From NCBI GenBank assembly GCA_037833965.1, contig AP031354.1:3512001-3576000 (forward strand): 64,000 nt of DNA, given 5' to 3'. Source of the stretch: Marchantia polymorpha subsp. ruderalis (taxonomy: Eukaryota; Streptophyta; Marchantiopsida; Marchantiales; Marchantiaceae). Positions 22,102-33,538 of the stretch are shown here, piece by piece. Numbering within the stretch: position 1 is the stretch's first letter; each line of letters begins with the position of its first letter. A program made the translations under genes and the position numbers. The notes under the pieces were generated by a model. The model was not told the DNA's origin and made no database searches. It saw nothing but the letters and a program-made list of their open reading frames with translations.

Positions 22102-24875
22102 CTCTCCCTCTACCCTTTGGCCTGCCTCCTAAATCTACTTCCTCGACGTGCACAATCTCTGCCTTTTTCCGTGACCAGATTACGATTCGGGCGGAAACCT
22201 GATTTCAAAATCTACAATGATTTCAAGGCCCTCGAAACTATTTCTTCTACATTGCCACTCTCGTTCGTATGCTCGCCATCGCAGCAGCTGCGCCTCTTCT
22301 GCCGGGAAGTCTTACGTCCGAGAGCTCGATCACTGGAAATCTACTGCAGCCTTCGGCTTTGGTAAATCGACGGAAGGAGGTTCTTCCTCTTACGTAAACG
22401 CCTGGCACAGAATTCGAAGGGACTTGATTGATTATGCTGGTTTTTAAAAGAAGCAAGTGTGTGCGGGGAATCGATTAATACATGACAAAGGAAATGATGG
22501 GAAGACCCCATAAAGCCAAAAGGGATCAGAGCAAATGGTAACTTGGGGCCAAAGCCCAATAGCATCAGAAAGGGAGAATATTTAATATGGAATCTTCGAC
22601 ATGCAAACTGTATGACTCTAAATAAATATGTATCTTCTAGTGTGACTGCCGTATTATTTACGACATTAGCTCGTGTACTTTGTTGGCTGGTAACGTAGGT
22701 TTAGGCTTACTCTCTTACTTACATACAAAAGTTAAAGTACCTAGTTATTTATATATATATATATATATATATATCGAAAAAACTCTCCCCGCAACTCTAT
22801 ACTTGAAGAATTTGGGTTATAGTCACCCATCTATGAAAATGGTTAATTATACTATGTAAAAATTTTATCACATGCATGATGATTGATTGTCACGTTTACA
22901 ACATTAACTTGATATTTTGGAACAAAATACAAATTGTATCGTAACCCTAGTCGAATACAAAACATAGCAAAGTTACCTTCGTTCTCGCAAGTCTCTTATG
23001 AATAAAACGAGTAGCTGGTTATGAGATTCCATATATACCACGAATCACATGAATGTCTAATTTAATAAGGCATTCGTGACTTGTGAAGATATGAATGGAT
23101 AAACCAAGAACTATCAAGGAGTAAATTTGAAAAACAGTAACGTTTATCAGAGTATAATTAATGGTAATATACACTAGAATTGAATACGAATAATACAAAA
23201 ATTATCCATATATATGTGTAATCTGCCATATACAGTGAGTTATGAACTCTAGTCCGACTGGTAATGAATAACCTCATTTGATGATATTGGTGCTAAATGT
23301 ACGTTGCCACATATAATCCTCTATAGTCTCAAGGATGTACCTACAAGCGAACCCAAATGTAGAAGTGATTTGAGAGTACAAGCTGCTCAAAGAAACAAAT
23401 TTTGTGCATATGGTTTTTACTGTCTCATTTTTTTAAGTCATTGTTGCACACGAGAATGCTGTCAGAGAAGCTGCTCGTGGGGTTTTAGTCCAGAAGTATC
23501 TTCTGCAGCTCCGGTACGGACACACTCCAGAGATGAGATCCGTAGCAATGATCGAGCGTCGAGTCAAATCGACACTCGATGCTCGCTCGGCTTCTCGCAC
23601 AAGACACTGCTCTCCTTCGACACGCAATCAACCTGGTGACCATCCATCATGGTCGCAATCGTAGGATAGCCCCAGTTGCAGCGTATTGCAGTCCGTTGCT
23701 TCTCCTACGTTGTCATGGTCGTGACATGAAGAAAGGTACTTAACACACTTTTGCTTTGCTTCAATTCTCTTGAAAACGTTGTGGTTACTCTTCGCAGAGT
23801 TTAACATGGGTGAACTATTCATGCTACTAGATGCATGTTAATATGCCATTTTAAATAATACAAAGAAACAAAAAGATACCATAATTCAGATTCACATACA
23901 TATGAAGAATTGCATTAGAGCGTTTTATATCGAATTGCAATAACATATGTTTTTTCCATCAAGTAAAATGTTTTAGAGAGTTATGTCGGTCAATTAAGAA
24001 ATCCATATTAAATCTTCCATGGAAATGGTATTGGAACCTAGTATCAGGTTAACTATTCGGTTTCATGCATATACGATTTTTCGTTTTGGTAGTTTACATT
24101 ATTTTTCCATTTTACTTGATGATATTCCCTTCACTTCCCTCCTGCTCAGAAATCAGGAAACTCATGGACTTTCCCGTCGGCTCATGGGAGAGTTGATGAG
24201 GATCCGGTGTGAACTGAGGAAAATAATAAAATTCGAAGATTCTTGTGTGCTTGTGGAATGGAAAGTACATTTTGTGGGTGATCTAGCCTCCGTCTTTATA
24301 GCTGCAACTTGACTCACAAAGCAAATTTTGAGCGACTGAATCATCAGAAATGACTATATAATCATCACTTTTATTTGTGATTTTGCTTTACCCTTTGTGA
24401 CCCCAATTTACCTTGAATAGTTATATTCCGTGCTCCGCCAATTTCTTCACTAAATAGTTAGTTACTACCGGCTGAGTCAAAGTGAAGAGTCATGCACCCA
24501 AGCACGAAATACGCTGGCGCTAACTTTAGCTGGAGAAACCAAACCCATCATACATGGATTCGGCACCAACTCCCCGGCTAAACTGGGGAGCAGGTACTAA
24601 ACGCCCAGTCTACTTTCCGGCAGTAAATGAGATTTTCCCGGTCCGTCCGGTCGAAGGACTCTTTGGAACCGGGAAGACGAGGGGCCACTGTCTCTGTATG
24701 ACACGGACAAATTTGTGAAGGAGGGGCAGACGAGGCCTTTCGACGCTTTCTTAACTCTCGCTGGAGCTTGAGAGGCCAGACATATCGACAGATTCACTCG
24801 TTCGAGCAATTCGGGCGATTCTGCTTCCCTGCATCCACTCGAGGATTCGTTGATCGGTCGAATTTGGTTGCAATC
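22102..24875. promoter_or_regulatory. Intergenic region of a divergent gene pair
   Basis: The RCC1 gene leaves to the left and the 85-aa protein gene to the right. The outer 300 bp at each end are GC-richer and likely hold the promoters; the middle is AT-rich. A 24-bp AT microsatellite lies at 22751-22774. No gene was recognised in the short open frames. Confidence 0.5.
22751..22774. repeat. (AT)12 microsatellite
   Basis: Uninterrupted AT dinucleotides seen directly. Confidence 0.95.
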
Positions 24876-25888
24876 ATGTCTGCCGGAGGCGGTCAGATGG
24901 TGTCGTTCACGAAGGTCATCCTTCCTGCGGTCTTCGCCTCGTTCGTCCCCGCCTACCTCTTCTGGGATTTGGCCCGGAACCGGAAAGTCTTTGGAGGTGT
25001 GCACGGTGCCCTCTGGATGGTGTTTTTTTTTCGGCCTTGATTTCACTTGCTATTGCGTTTTGCTTCCGTTGTCATGTGTGGAATGGGTTTTCGTGTTATT
25101 AGACAGATGCTGAATCTGTGAAGGATTGAGGGCGGTGTTTTGTTACAGCTTTTAGGGTTCCTTCGTTTATTTCATGTTCACAGCCTGTAGATCCCGGTGC
25201 GGTGTGAAAGGTCTGTGTTATGGTTGTTGTCGGAGCTTTCAGATCTAGTTTCGAGTGTCATCGGAATTTTTTTTAAACTTCTCGAACTCTCTGTTGAAAG
25301 CGTAGAATAGAGGCAGTGCTTGCGTTTTCCCTTTCACCACGAGGCCTCAATTTACTTCTGCTGCCTAGGACTTCGATGGCCAAGGTCATCGGAGTGTCAT
25401 TAGCTAGCTTTCTAAGGTCTTTCAGGGAGTGGGGGAGGGAGATCTAACTTGTAAATAGTCTTACTGATGGTGGAGAGTAATACATTGTGAATCTCGCAAC
25501 AGCTCTAAGCTCTAGAATATACGGCTCCATCGATCGATTTTGAATCTTGTGCTGGAGTGTTAGCTTCGAAGACATGTGATGGGACCGAAATTGGGTGAAA
25601 TCATCTTTCAGTTGTCCGAGATCATTACTGTCTGAATTTCTGGAAGATGACCCTTCTGTCCAGACCGGATGAGAACCATCGCCTGCCTTTATGTCAAATT
25701 AGAGACTTACATACCGTTGTTTTGTTTTGCCCTGTACCCTCGTTGGTATAGGAACATGTGCTGCAAGCTACGCTGACAACAACTGGCAGAAGGAGACAAT
25801 CGCGAAGTTCGACTCTGGCTGGCCAAGAGAGGCCGGTTCCCCTGTCGTCATGAACCCCATTGGTCGCCAAAATTTCTCCAAAGTATAG
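24876..25888 (+). CDS. Small single-membrane-span protein, plant complex I ESSS-like
   Basis: Two exons, 24876-24996 and 25752-25888, joined GGAG|GTGTGC...TATAG|GAAC in frame, give 85 aa. The protein begins MSAGGGQMVSFTKV, has one hydrophobic span (about residues 14-29, ILPAVFASFVPAYLFW), a basic DLARNRKVFGG stretch, and ends with a conserved-looking tail WPREAGSPVVMNPIGRQNFSKV. The pattern (short N-term, one span, VFGGT, then PVVMNPISRQNF) matches from memory a small plant protein annotated in Arabidopsis as an ESSS-type accessory subunit of mitochondrial NADH dehydrogenase; I cannot verify this here. If right, it would sit in the inner mitochondrial membrane arm of complex I. The ATG is the first in frame. 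Exon 2 starts TCAASYADNNW, where I would expect TTP-like residues, so the loop is variable. Confidence 0.75.
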
Positions 25889-28080
25889 GGATAGGCTACA
25901 GATTGAGATATGTAATGGCCTGGAAGCGCATGTTGCTGCACGTCGAGGCTAGAAGGGTTTGCTTGAGAATTACAATTATTAGCAGGTATCAAATGTCGAC
26001 TCTGCTCCAAACCTTAAGGTATCAAACATAGTAGCTCTTTTGTGCCGAGAGTTTCTCAGAGTTCAAAATCACATCTGGAATAATTTGGTTCCAGTTGTTT
26101 GCCGCAGTCATGAGTTATTTTTCGAGCTCTCCCTGCCCTGAATAGTGGGCGAGGATGAGATGTTTGGACGAATGAGAACAGTTTAAAACTCAATATTTGT
26201 CTATTTCCAATGTTTCTTCTCGCCGGTTTATATTTCAAAAAATCTCTCCTCAACGGCAACATTGTCAAGTAAAGCTACGGTTATCGTCTCGCATGCTTAT
26301 TTGTTGTGATCGGGCCACAATTTTTAGTCATGATCGTGGTTGTAAATGAGCCAGCTCTGTGCTGATTGGACTCGGGACAAGCTCGCGCAGATGTTTATGA
26401 CTATCTCTGATAATTCAAAGCTTGTCTTATATATATTCCCTGTGGATGCTACTTTTCTTGGTCATTTTATTGGTACTTCTTTCATTTTGGATGGAACATT
26501 GCATGCATTTCAATGATACGAAACATCAGAATAGTGCTCACACATGCAGTTTGATGCAGCCTTCTCATTCTCTAGATGTGGAGGTTGTTGTTTTTGCGTT
26601 GTTTGTGTGGAAGCGCAATCGGATGGGTACGTGCTAATGGCAGGACGTGTGGTTTGCCCTTTCAGTTTTCGATGTTGACCCTACTCACCTTGCTTGACCT
26701 TCTTGTTATCTCTCGTGACGAGAAGGTCTTTGTCGAGAACGAAACTATTCACGTCGGTCGTCTCATGATCTGTGCAATTCAAAGCCAACAAACAAATTCA
26801 GATTAGATGAGAAAATCGAAGGTGGTAAACTTATGTACATCCGAGTTGGAAATCTCAGCCATCTAGACATAGCGGATTATACTTGAAGCGTGTGATTGCT
26901 TGAACCGTCTAGCCACTTTCATCGCTTAAACACTCAATTGGAAACATGTTTGACAGTGAGCGCATTCAAGGTCATAGCACTGAGATGACTACCATAGCGC
27001 TTTTCGAGGTCTGTTACTTACAAGTTATTGTGTCATTGATCAACGGAATGTGTTAAACCAAATCTGCAATGTCTCTTGTGGCCACTCCAGTCTACCCAAT
27101 GGAAAGAACAGTAAGAACCAAACAACTCATTGTATTCCTGACGATTTTTAAAAAAACTCAATTGCAACTCCGATATCCTGAAACATACGAGATTTAGCCC
27201 ACAATTGACCATCACACAATTTGTTGCATAACTTTGCCTTAATCCCAATACGTTCATCTCAAATGGCAGTAGCACATGAATGTCAGACCGGTGTGTACAA
27301 CTTCCTGACTGCATTATATTTCAGAGCTGACATGAAGATTCATGAGTGTCATGCCATGTTGTAAAATCGTGGCAAAGCATACAAGGAAAGTAAGACTATA
27401 GGGTTGGTATTGACGGTTAGAAAATAAATACATCTACCCATTCCAATCAGCATCCACTCCGAAGAACCGAATCTGAAGACAAAGAGAAAATGTTGCGACT
27501 CTGCGGCCTCTTTAGCTGCACTCGAAACATTCCCATACGGTGACGATATGCCACAAATCTCCTAGTGCGCTAATCCATCTTGGTCAGTAGTATAATCCAT
27601 CTTTTGTGGCACAAGCACATTTCGAGTAGATTCTTAAAGCTGAGATGTCATTAGCTGCCTGAGCCTTTCGATAATCCAAGGGCTGGAGGTACAGATGTCT
27701 GGCTCCAGATGAACCAAGTGTCCCGAACCAAACCGACATCCGAACCTGCTCCTTGTCTCTGGCCCCATGCACCATACGGATTTCCACACCCCCCAGCGCT
27801 CGAGCTCCATAAGAGGATCTCCTCGTTCGACGAATCATTCGTGTTGCAAAAGCGGAATCGTTCAGACCATTTGCACCGAGCTACAAGGGAAGAGACGCCT
27901 ACGGTCGTTGCTGTGAGACCAGACCGACCCTCAGAACTCTTGACCGCGGTGGGTGGGTTTGCCATCTCCTGCGAATTGATTGATTGATTGATCGATTCAG
28001 GATTTTGAGGTCGGAGGGTCTGCACTGTTTGTTCTGACGACTCATCGATTGTGGGATTTGAATCGGCAGAAATCAAGACC
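25889..28080. other. Intergenic region
   Basis: Contains the 3' UTR of the 85-aa protein gene and, in the last 400 bp, the GC-richer promoter and 5' UTR of the cyanase gene. Short open frames in 26400-26800 and 27650-28080 show no domain or splice structure. Nothing else recognised. Confidence 0.5.
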
Positions 28081-29680
28081 ATGGCTCTCGAGGCGAAAGC
28101 GAATCTGGTTTTGGACCTGCTTCAAGCGAAGAAGCAGAGCGGAAAGACTTTCACCGAAATCGCGGAAGCCACAGGTCTGACGAATGCGTACGTGGCTCAG
28201 CTCTTTCATCGACAGGCTCAGCTGAAGAAATCGGCTGTCGAGTCTTTGAAAAAAGCCGTTCCCCAACTCACTGACAAAATGCTGGAAGAAATGCAAGAGA
28301 TTCCGCGACGTTCATTTGATCCCACCATTACTCAAGATCCCACTATTTACAGGTACCGATTCTGTTCTTTCTTGAGCTGAAGTCTACCTTTTTTGCTCGT
28401 AACTCTATAGTAGCTCTTAAGCTGATCACGATTCTATTGGCCTAGTGACAGCTGCGGAAGAGTGGCTTACGCTAGAATGCTCTTATTAACATGAATCTTC
28501 TTCGGGTTCTTTGTTTTCCTGCTTCTAATGCTTCGCTTTTGAGTTTTGATTAGTGAGATGCTAAAAACGGTTTCTCTCCCTCAGCCTTGAAAGTCTGATT
28601 TGGGATTTCTGGGCTGAAGATTTTGGATGGGAAAGATTAAATCAGGCTAGGCTTTTATGGATGATGAAGAAACTACATCTCCATTGTACCATGCTACCGT
28701 AGAGGAACGTGAACTTGATTGAATTATTCTTTCTTCACCATACAGTTAATTCCATCATACAGTGTATGGGCAAGGAAGGAAGAAGGAAAATCTTCTTTTG
28801 CATGTTCCTTTGAACTGGAAGCTGGTTTAGTAAATCTGCTGCTTGAGATGAAACACGCCTGTTACTTCTCATCTGCTTCAGATAATTCAGTTTTACTTTG
28901 GGCCTAAAGATAAACTAGTGCAAAAGTCTTTCCCCATGAGCAGGAAGATAGCTGAGGAACTGATGAACTCTTTTGAACGTGCAGGTTATACGAAGCTATT
29001 ATGCACTACGGTGAAAGCATTAAGGACATCATAAACGAGGAGTGTGGAGATGGCATGTGAGTGGTGTCCCCTGTATTTTGTGCTGGAACTTCTCTTGTGT
29101 AGTGTGGTGATCAAAAGTTGTATGGACCTTGTCACAGCCTTGCATTGCACCATTGAGCTGCACCGTCGCAAGACGATGTGAGGTGTGGTTGGTCCCTCAC
29201 TAATCTGTGGAAGATGACCTTTGTTTTTGCAGTATGTCGGCTATTGGGTTCTACTGTACAGTTAATAAAATCAAGGGTAAAGAAGGAGAAGATAGAGTCG
29301 TCGTGACAATGAATGGCAAATTTCTGCCCCACATTGAACAGGTACCTGTGATTGCTTTATATTCCTATCTTTTTTCGAAGCTTCGGAGTCGGATGTTGTA
29401 CACAAGGTACATGGTGATGACAGGCCTGTATCATACGGAATTTGCCAGATTTTTATGAAAAATGGAAAGGACGTTCACATCAAGCTAGCAAATTTTCTAT
29501 CATGGCATAGAAAATCAAAAAGAGGACTACTCTTCTCTTCCAGAAGCTAATTCTTGCACCATATCTGTTCTACATTTTCGCTGTTATCTGAAAGTTTATG
29601 CGATGGTTAGAAACGTTGTATCATCGTGTGGTGTTTCGCAGGTAGCAGCGGATAATCTGGCAGGACCTTCGAAGAAGTAA
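28081..29680 (+). CDS. CYN: Cyanate hydratase (cyanase)
   Basis: Four exons, 28081-28352, 28985-29056, 29233-29341 and 29642-29680, with consistent phases (2, 2, 0) give 163 aa. Cyanase converts cyanate and bicarbonate to ammonia and CO2 via carbamate, in the cytosol, as a decamer. The N-terminal half is the DNA-binding-like helical domain typical of cyanases ([22 protein letters not shown]...). The C-terminal half keeps the catalytic trio known from the E. coli enzyme (Arg96, Glu99, Ser122): here Arg91 and Glu94 in YRLYE, and Ser117 in GDGIMSAIGF, with the same spacing. The strand [12 protein letters not shown] corresponds to the dimer-sealing C-terminus, followed by a plant-type tail ending AGPSKK. 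The start ATG at 28081 is the first ATG; upstream in-frame sequence has only a GTG. Confidence 0.95.
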
Positions 29681-32377
29681 AACGTCTGCTGACTGAAGGG
29701 ATTTTTCGTACATGGGTACTTGTACATAAGCATGATATACTCATCTCGTCCTGGACTCCAAGCGGCCTACTCAGTTTAGAATTATTGTTGAAGCAGTCGG
29801 TACACTCAAAAACGTTAGCCCCTTAGAAGCTGTGCAAATCGAAGTTCAGAATGGAGCCCGTGGTCAGAAGACAGGGTAAAAAAATGTACACCGTGCCTCC
29901 TCGCATCTAGCAGGGTTGAAGATGGTTTGCCAATGTGGAAGATTGTACTTCAGTTTTTGTTTGAATTTGTATCTGTTATAATCACTGTGGGATAAAAGTC
30001 AATTATGTATGTGTGATATGTGTGATAAACAAAGTGAAAAAAAGATCGTGAAAGCGCTGAAAAGGTTTAACGGGCCTAATAAGGAAAAGAAAAGATGAGT
30101 ATTGTTTCTTCCAACACTTGGCTGTGAACAAAATTGGAATAGAAAAGTATTATACATAATAATTGAATAAAAAATACGATAAATTTCTCTTTTTTTTAAG
30201 CTATACGCACATACAAACGTCCATCAACCCTACTACTATCGACTTTGAACAATGAAAATAAAAAATGCAATAAATAAGATGCTTGACCATTTCGCTGCCA
30301 AAAAAGGGAAAAATCTGGGGAAAAAATTGAAAACTATGCAGGGGAAAATATACACGCAGAAAAATCGGAAAAAATGCAAATAAATTTGGAAAAAATTTAC
30401 TACTGTAAAACAAAATTAAACAACAAATAAATGATGAACATTACGATAAAAAAATACATTTCACATTAGATCTAACAATGAAAAAAACTACTGGAATGTA
30501 CATAAAACATCTGCACCCTAATTACATAGTGGCACCATCTTTACAACTAACTTATTAGACAAAATCTCGAACCCTTTGCCCATAATTTACCCATCATACG
30601 AAGGGACTTGCTTCTATATAAATGACCCTTACCATATGTAAAGAAGAGAAGAAATTGCGCAGAGTCATGTGCACATGTAACTCACATAAAGAAGCTATTG
30701 TTAAAGTATTCACATGTGCATACATTTCAAAACAACGAAAAAATTTTACAAGTCTGAAGAAAATATGATTCAGTTGTAAAACATCCACAACTTTGATATC
30801 TAATGCTAAAAGTCACATCATAGCAATAATACTCTGGTATGAAAATATGTCAACTTCAAGTCGATCAATGAACCATTCTGCAAATGACATTCATATTATA
30901 ATCTTACTTCAAGCAAGTGAAGGTGCTGATGGCGATGAAGGGTGAGCGTTTGTCGCCTTGCATAATAGAAGGTAAGGCTAGGTTGCAAGGCGATCAGTTC
31001 TTCAAAACACAGACAACTTGCACCTTCAGTATTAATCATTCGTTACACGGATGACAGTCCAGGACTTGGGCTCCTGCAACTCGATGGAGCGGGCGAACTG
31101 AAAATGCCTGTTAAACGAGGTGAACGAGTAAGGAAGGAAGCAATGATAATAAATAGATCATTGCTGCCGCCACTAAATTTCGACTTTCCATGAACAAAGC
31201 CGCTTGCAGCAGTGATTTCAAGCGAGTCAAGCTTGCGAACGAGTCAAAGATTACTCTCATCCGTGACTAATGTGGGCTACGTGATGTACACACGTAAACC
31301 TTGCTTTTTCTGGTAGCGGGGTCAAAGTGTGTCCCTCCAAAATTTTTATCTCCAGAGCTCGAGTCTTAAGTAGACATTGCCTTCGATGCGAGGCAATCGA
31401 TAATACCGAGGAAAACCTCGGTCCAAAAAAGTGCATTGGCAGCCAGCTTGAGTTTGGTGTAGAGCAAAGCATATTGTTGGCTCACCATTATATCTTTGGG
31501 CCCAGAGAAATGAGTCACGGTTTGGCAGGAGAATGGTATTCATGATGTTCTGTCTCCTACGTCGTTATCCACGGAAAGAGAACCTGATGTACGAAATCTG
31601 CTGTTGGCTATGAAGTCAAGGGAATGATGTGCTTCTGCTCTAGGCCACCCCATGCAAGAGTTGGGAAAAGGATAATCAGAGATGCAGATATGGCTCTTTA
31701 TTATTTTGCTGCAAACACCAAGAAGTATATAGCCAAAAGTAAGGGAAGTCTCTCACGTCATCTACCCTCATCCCTCCTTGGATCTCGCTAACCATTGGAA
31801 CGAAAATATGTCAGTCTTATATCAATCGTTCCTTCCTAAATTTGACAGCATAACCGACCTCCGTAGCACCTCCCTAGCAAATCGCATCAGTGTGTAACAG
31901 CTTACAGGATACACCTATTGTGCACAAAAGTATTCAGACCCATTTGATTTCAATCCTCGTGACAGTACAGTATCAAGTAGCCATGGTACTTTGACTAGGC
32001 AATTCATCATCATGTCTCAGGTGCATAAGATAATATTCCCACTCTTTGAGTCTTACCATCCTTTTCGTTTTATTAATCGGTTTCCAACATATACAAAGCC
32101 ATCCCTTGGTTTGGCTGTGATCGTATACCGGAGGACCATGTAGACTAACGGTGCTATGAAAATGTCAACGGGGCTTCTGCAGCCCGGTGATCGTCATCTC
32201 AAGGTTGACGGATTGTCAGTGTAGGGGCCGGATTAGCTTTCCCCTCATTGACTGTAAGCGCTGCGCAGGTCTAATGGATCTGTAGCGACCTGTCACAAGG
32301 CATCGGTGAATCATTCCAGTTGGGCTCGAGGTGGGAAGAGGACTCATTGCAGAGTTGGTCTCGTCGAGAGCATTGTG
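29681..32377. other. Intergenic region
   Basis: Starts with the cyanase 3' UTR. From 30000 to 30900 it is A-rich on the plus strand (A/G-rich tract at 30300-30410). A possible terminal exon on the minus strand lies at about 31037-31100 and is listed separately. The last 200 bp are the upstream region of the acyltransferase gene. Confidence 0.5.
31037..31100 (-). CDS. Possible terminal exon of an unrecognised gene
   Basis: On the minus strand an acceptor-like ATTTTCAG is followed by an open stretch reading FARSIELQEPKSWTVIRVTND and a TAA. Composition is GC-richer than the neighbourhood and the peptide looks protein-like, but I found no upstream exons and know no family match. It may be a gene fragment. 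Confidence 0.2.
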
Positions 32378-33538
32378 ATGGGAGGTCGAGCGAATGATGT
32401 GGACTGGTTGAGGACAGTGGCATCCTATTTGGTGGTCGTCTATCACGCGGCGCAGATCTTCGACTTCCAGAACAAATCGTACTACAAAAATGCAGAAAGG
32501 TCACCTTCTCTGGATCTGTTCACGCGATTTGTGCATCTTTGGCACATGCCGCTCTTCTTCCTGTTGGCAGGCTGGTCGTGCAAACTGTCCTTGGAGAGAA
32601 GGGGAGCGGCAAAGTTCTTGATCGAAAGAGCTCAGAAGCTCCTCGTCCCGCTTCTATTTGGCATGCTCGTCCTCTGTGCTGCTCCCCGATGGGTTGAATA
32701 CAGATGTGGGCGGTGGAAACCACGATCGGAAGAGGGCAGTCCCTCGCCTCTTGTCCATTCGTTCACCACATTCTTACGTGTTCATTATTATTTCGAAGGG
32801 CTGACATGGAACCATCTTTGGTTTCTGGTGTATCTGTTCACATTTTGTGCTATCTACTTACCAGGGTTTTGGCTACTCTCCCATCAGGTCTCCGGGAGGC
32901 CAAGGGGTCATCCAAAGTGGACATGGGTGATGGCAAATGGTCCTGTCGTCCTTTTGGCAGTCGTGCAATTGAGACTTCGAAATCGATGGCCAGGCTATCA
33001 AAATCTTGTTGACGACTGGGCTAACTTCTGGTTTTACTCAATTTTTTTCATAGCTGGCTTCTGTCTTTCTCTGTCCAAAAGTTTGGAGGATCATATTCAT
33101 CTTCACTGGAAGATGAATGGAGCATTGGGGCTACTGTCTTGCTGTCTGTACGTGTTTCCTGATTCTTTCAGCCGACTTTACTTCTCCAATTCGGAGCATA
33201 TACAACATGTTTTATCCTCCTCAGGTGCATGGTACTTTGTTTGCTTTCTTCGTTCAGCCGCTCATCGATATCTCTCGAACCATCCCGCCCCAGCCTTTTT
33301 GTCGGACAACGCGTTCCCTGTGTACATTATTCATGAAGTCCCGCTCTTCCTGTTTGCACATTTCGTACTTGGAAAGTGGTCTGCCCCCGTCGGAATCAAA
33401 TTTGCTGCCTCTGTCACGGTCGCCCTGCTCAGCAGCCTTCTTGTCCTACAAACTATCGTTAACCGCAGTCGCGTTTTCAGTTTCCTTCTGGGGGCTAAGG
33501 AAGTGAAGCGAGTTAAATCAGGACCACACCAGGATTAG
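32378..33538 (+). CDS. Acyltransferase-3 (OpgC/OafA type) integral membrane protein
   Basis: Intronless gene of 386 aa. The N-terminus NDVDWLRTVASYLVVVYHAAQ carries the R-X10-H motif of acyltransferase-3 proteins (Arg12, His23; Pfam PF01757), which move acetyl or succinyl groups onto sugars or lipids across a membrane. About ten hydrophobic spans follow; HMPLFFLLAGW (about 61-71), 'WNHLWFLVYLF' and 'FPVYIIHEVPLFLF' are typical family segments, the last being the usual conserved His-containing helix. Overall it resembles the bacterial OpgC/glucan-succinyltransferase branch. I start at the ATG at 32378 (good context, G at -3 and +4) because the in-frame sequence upstream offers only a GTG. No introns in a region where most neighbours have them, and bacterial-like architecture, allow but do not prove transfer. 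Confidence 0.88.
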   Translation: MGGRANDVDWLRTVASYLVVVYHAAQIFDFQNKSYYKNAERSPSLDLFTRFVHLWHMPLFFLLAGWSCKLSLERRGAAKFLIERAQKLLVPLLFGMLVLCAAPRWVEYRCGRWKPRSEEGSPSPLVHSFTTFLRVHYYFEGLTWNHLWFLVYLFTFCAIYLPGFWLLSHQVSGRPRGHPKWTWVMANGPVVLLAVVQLRLRNRWPGYQNLVDDWANFWFYSIFFIAGFCLSLSKSLEDHIHLHWKMNGALGLLSCCLYVFPDSFSRLYFSNSEHIQHVLSSSGAWYFVCFLRSAAHRYLSNHPAPAFLSDNAFPVYIIHEVPLFLFAHFVLGKWSAPVGIKFAASVTVALLSSLLVLQTIVNRSRVFSFLLGAKEVKRVKSGPHQD

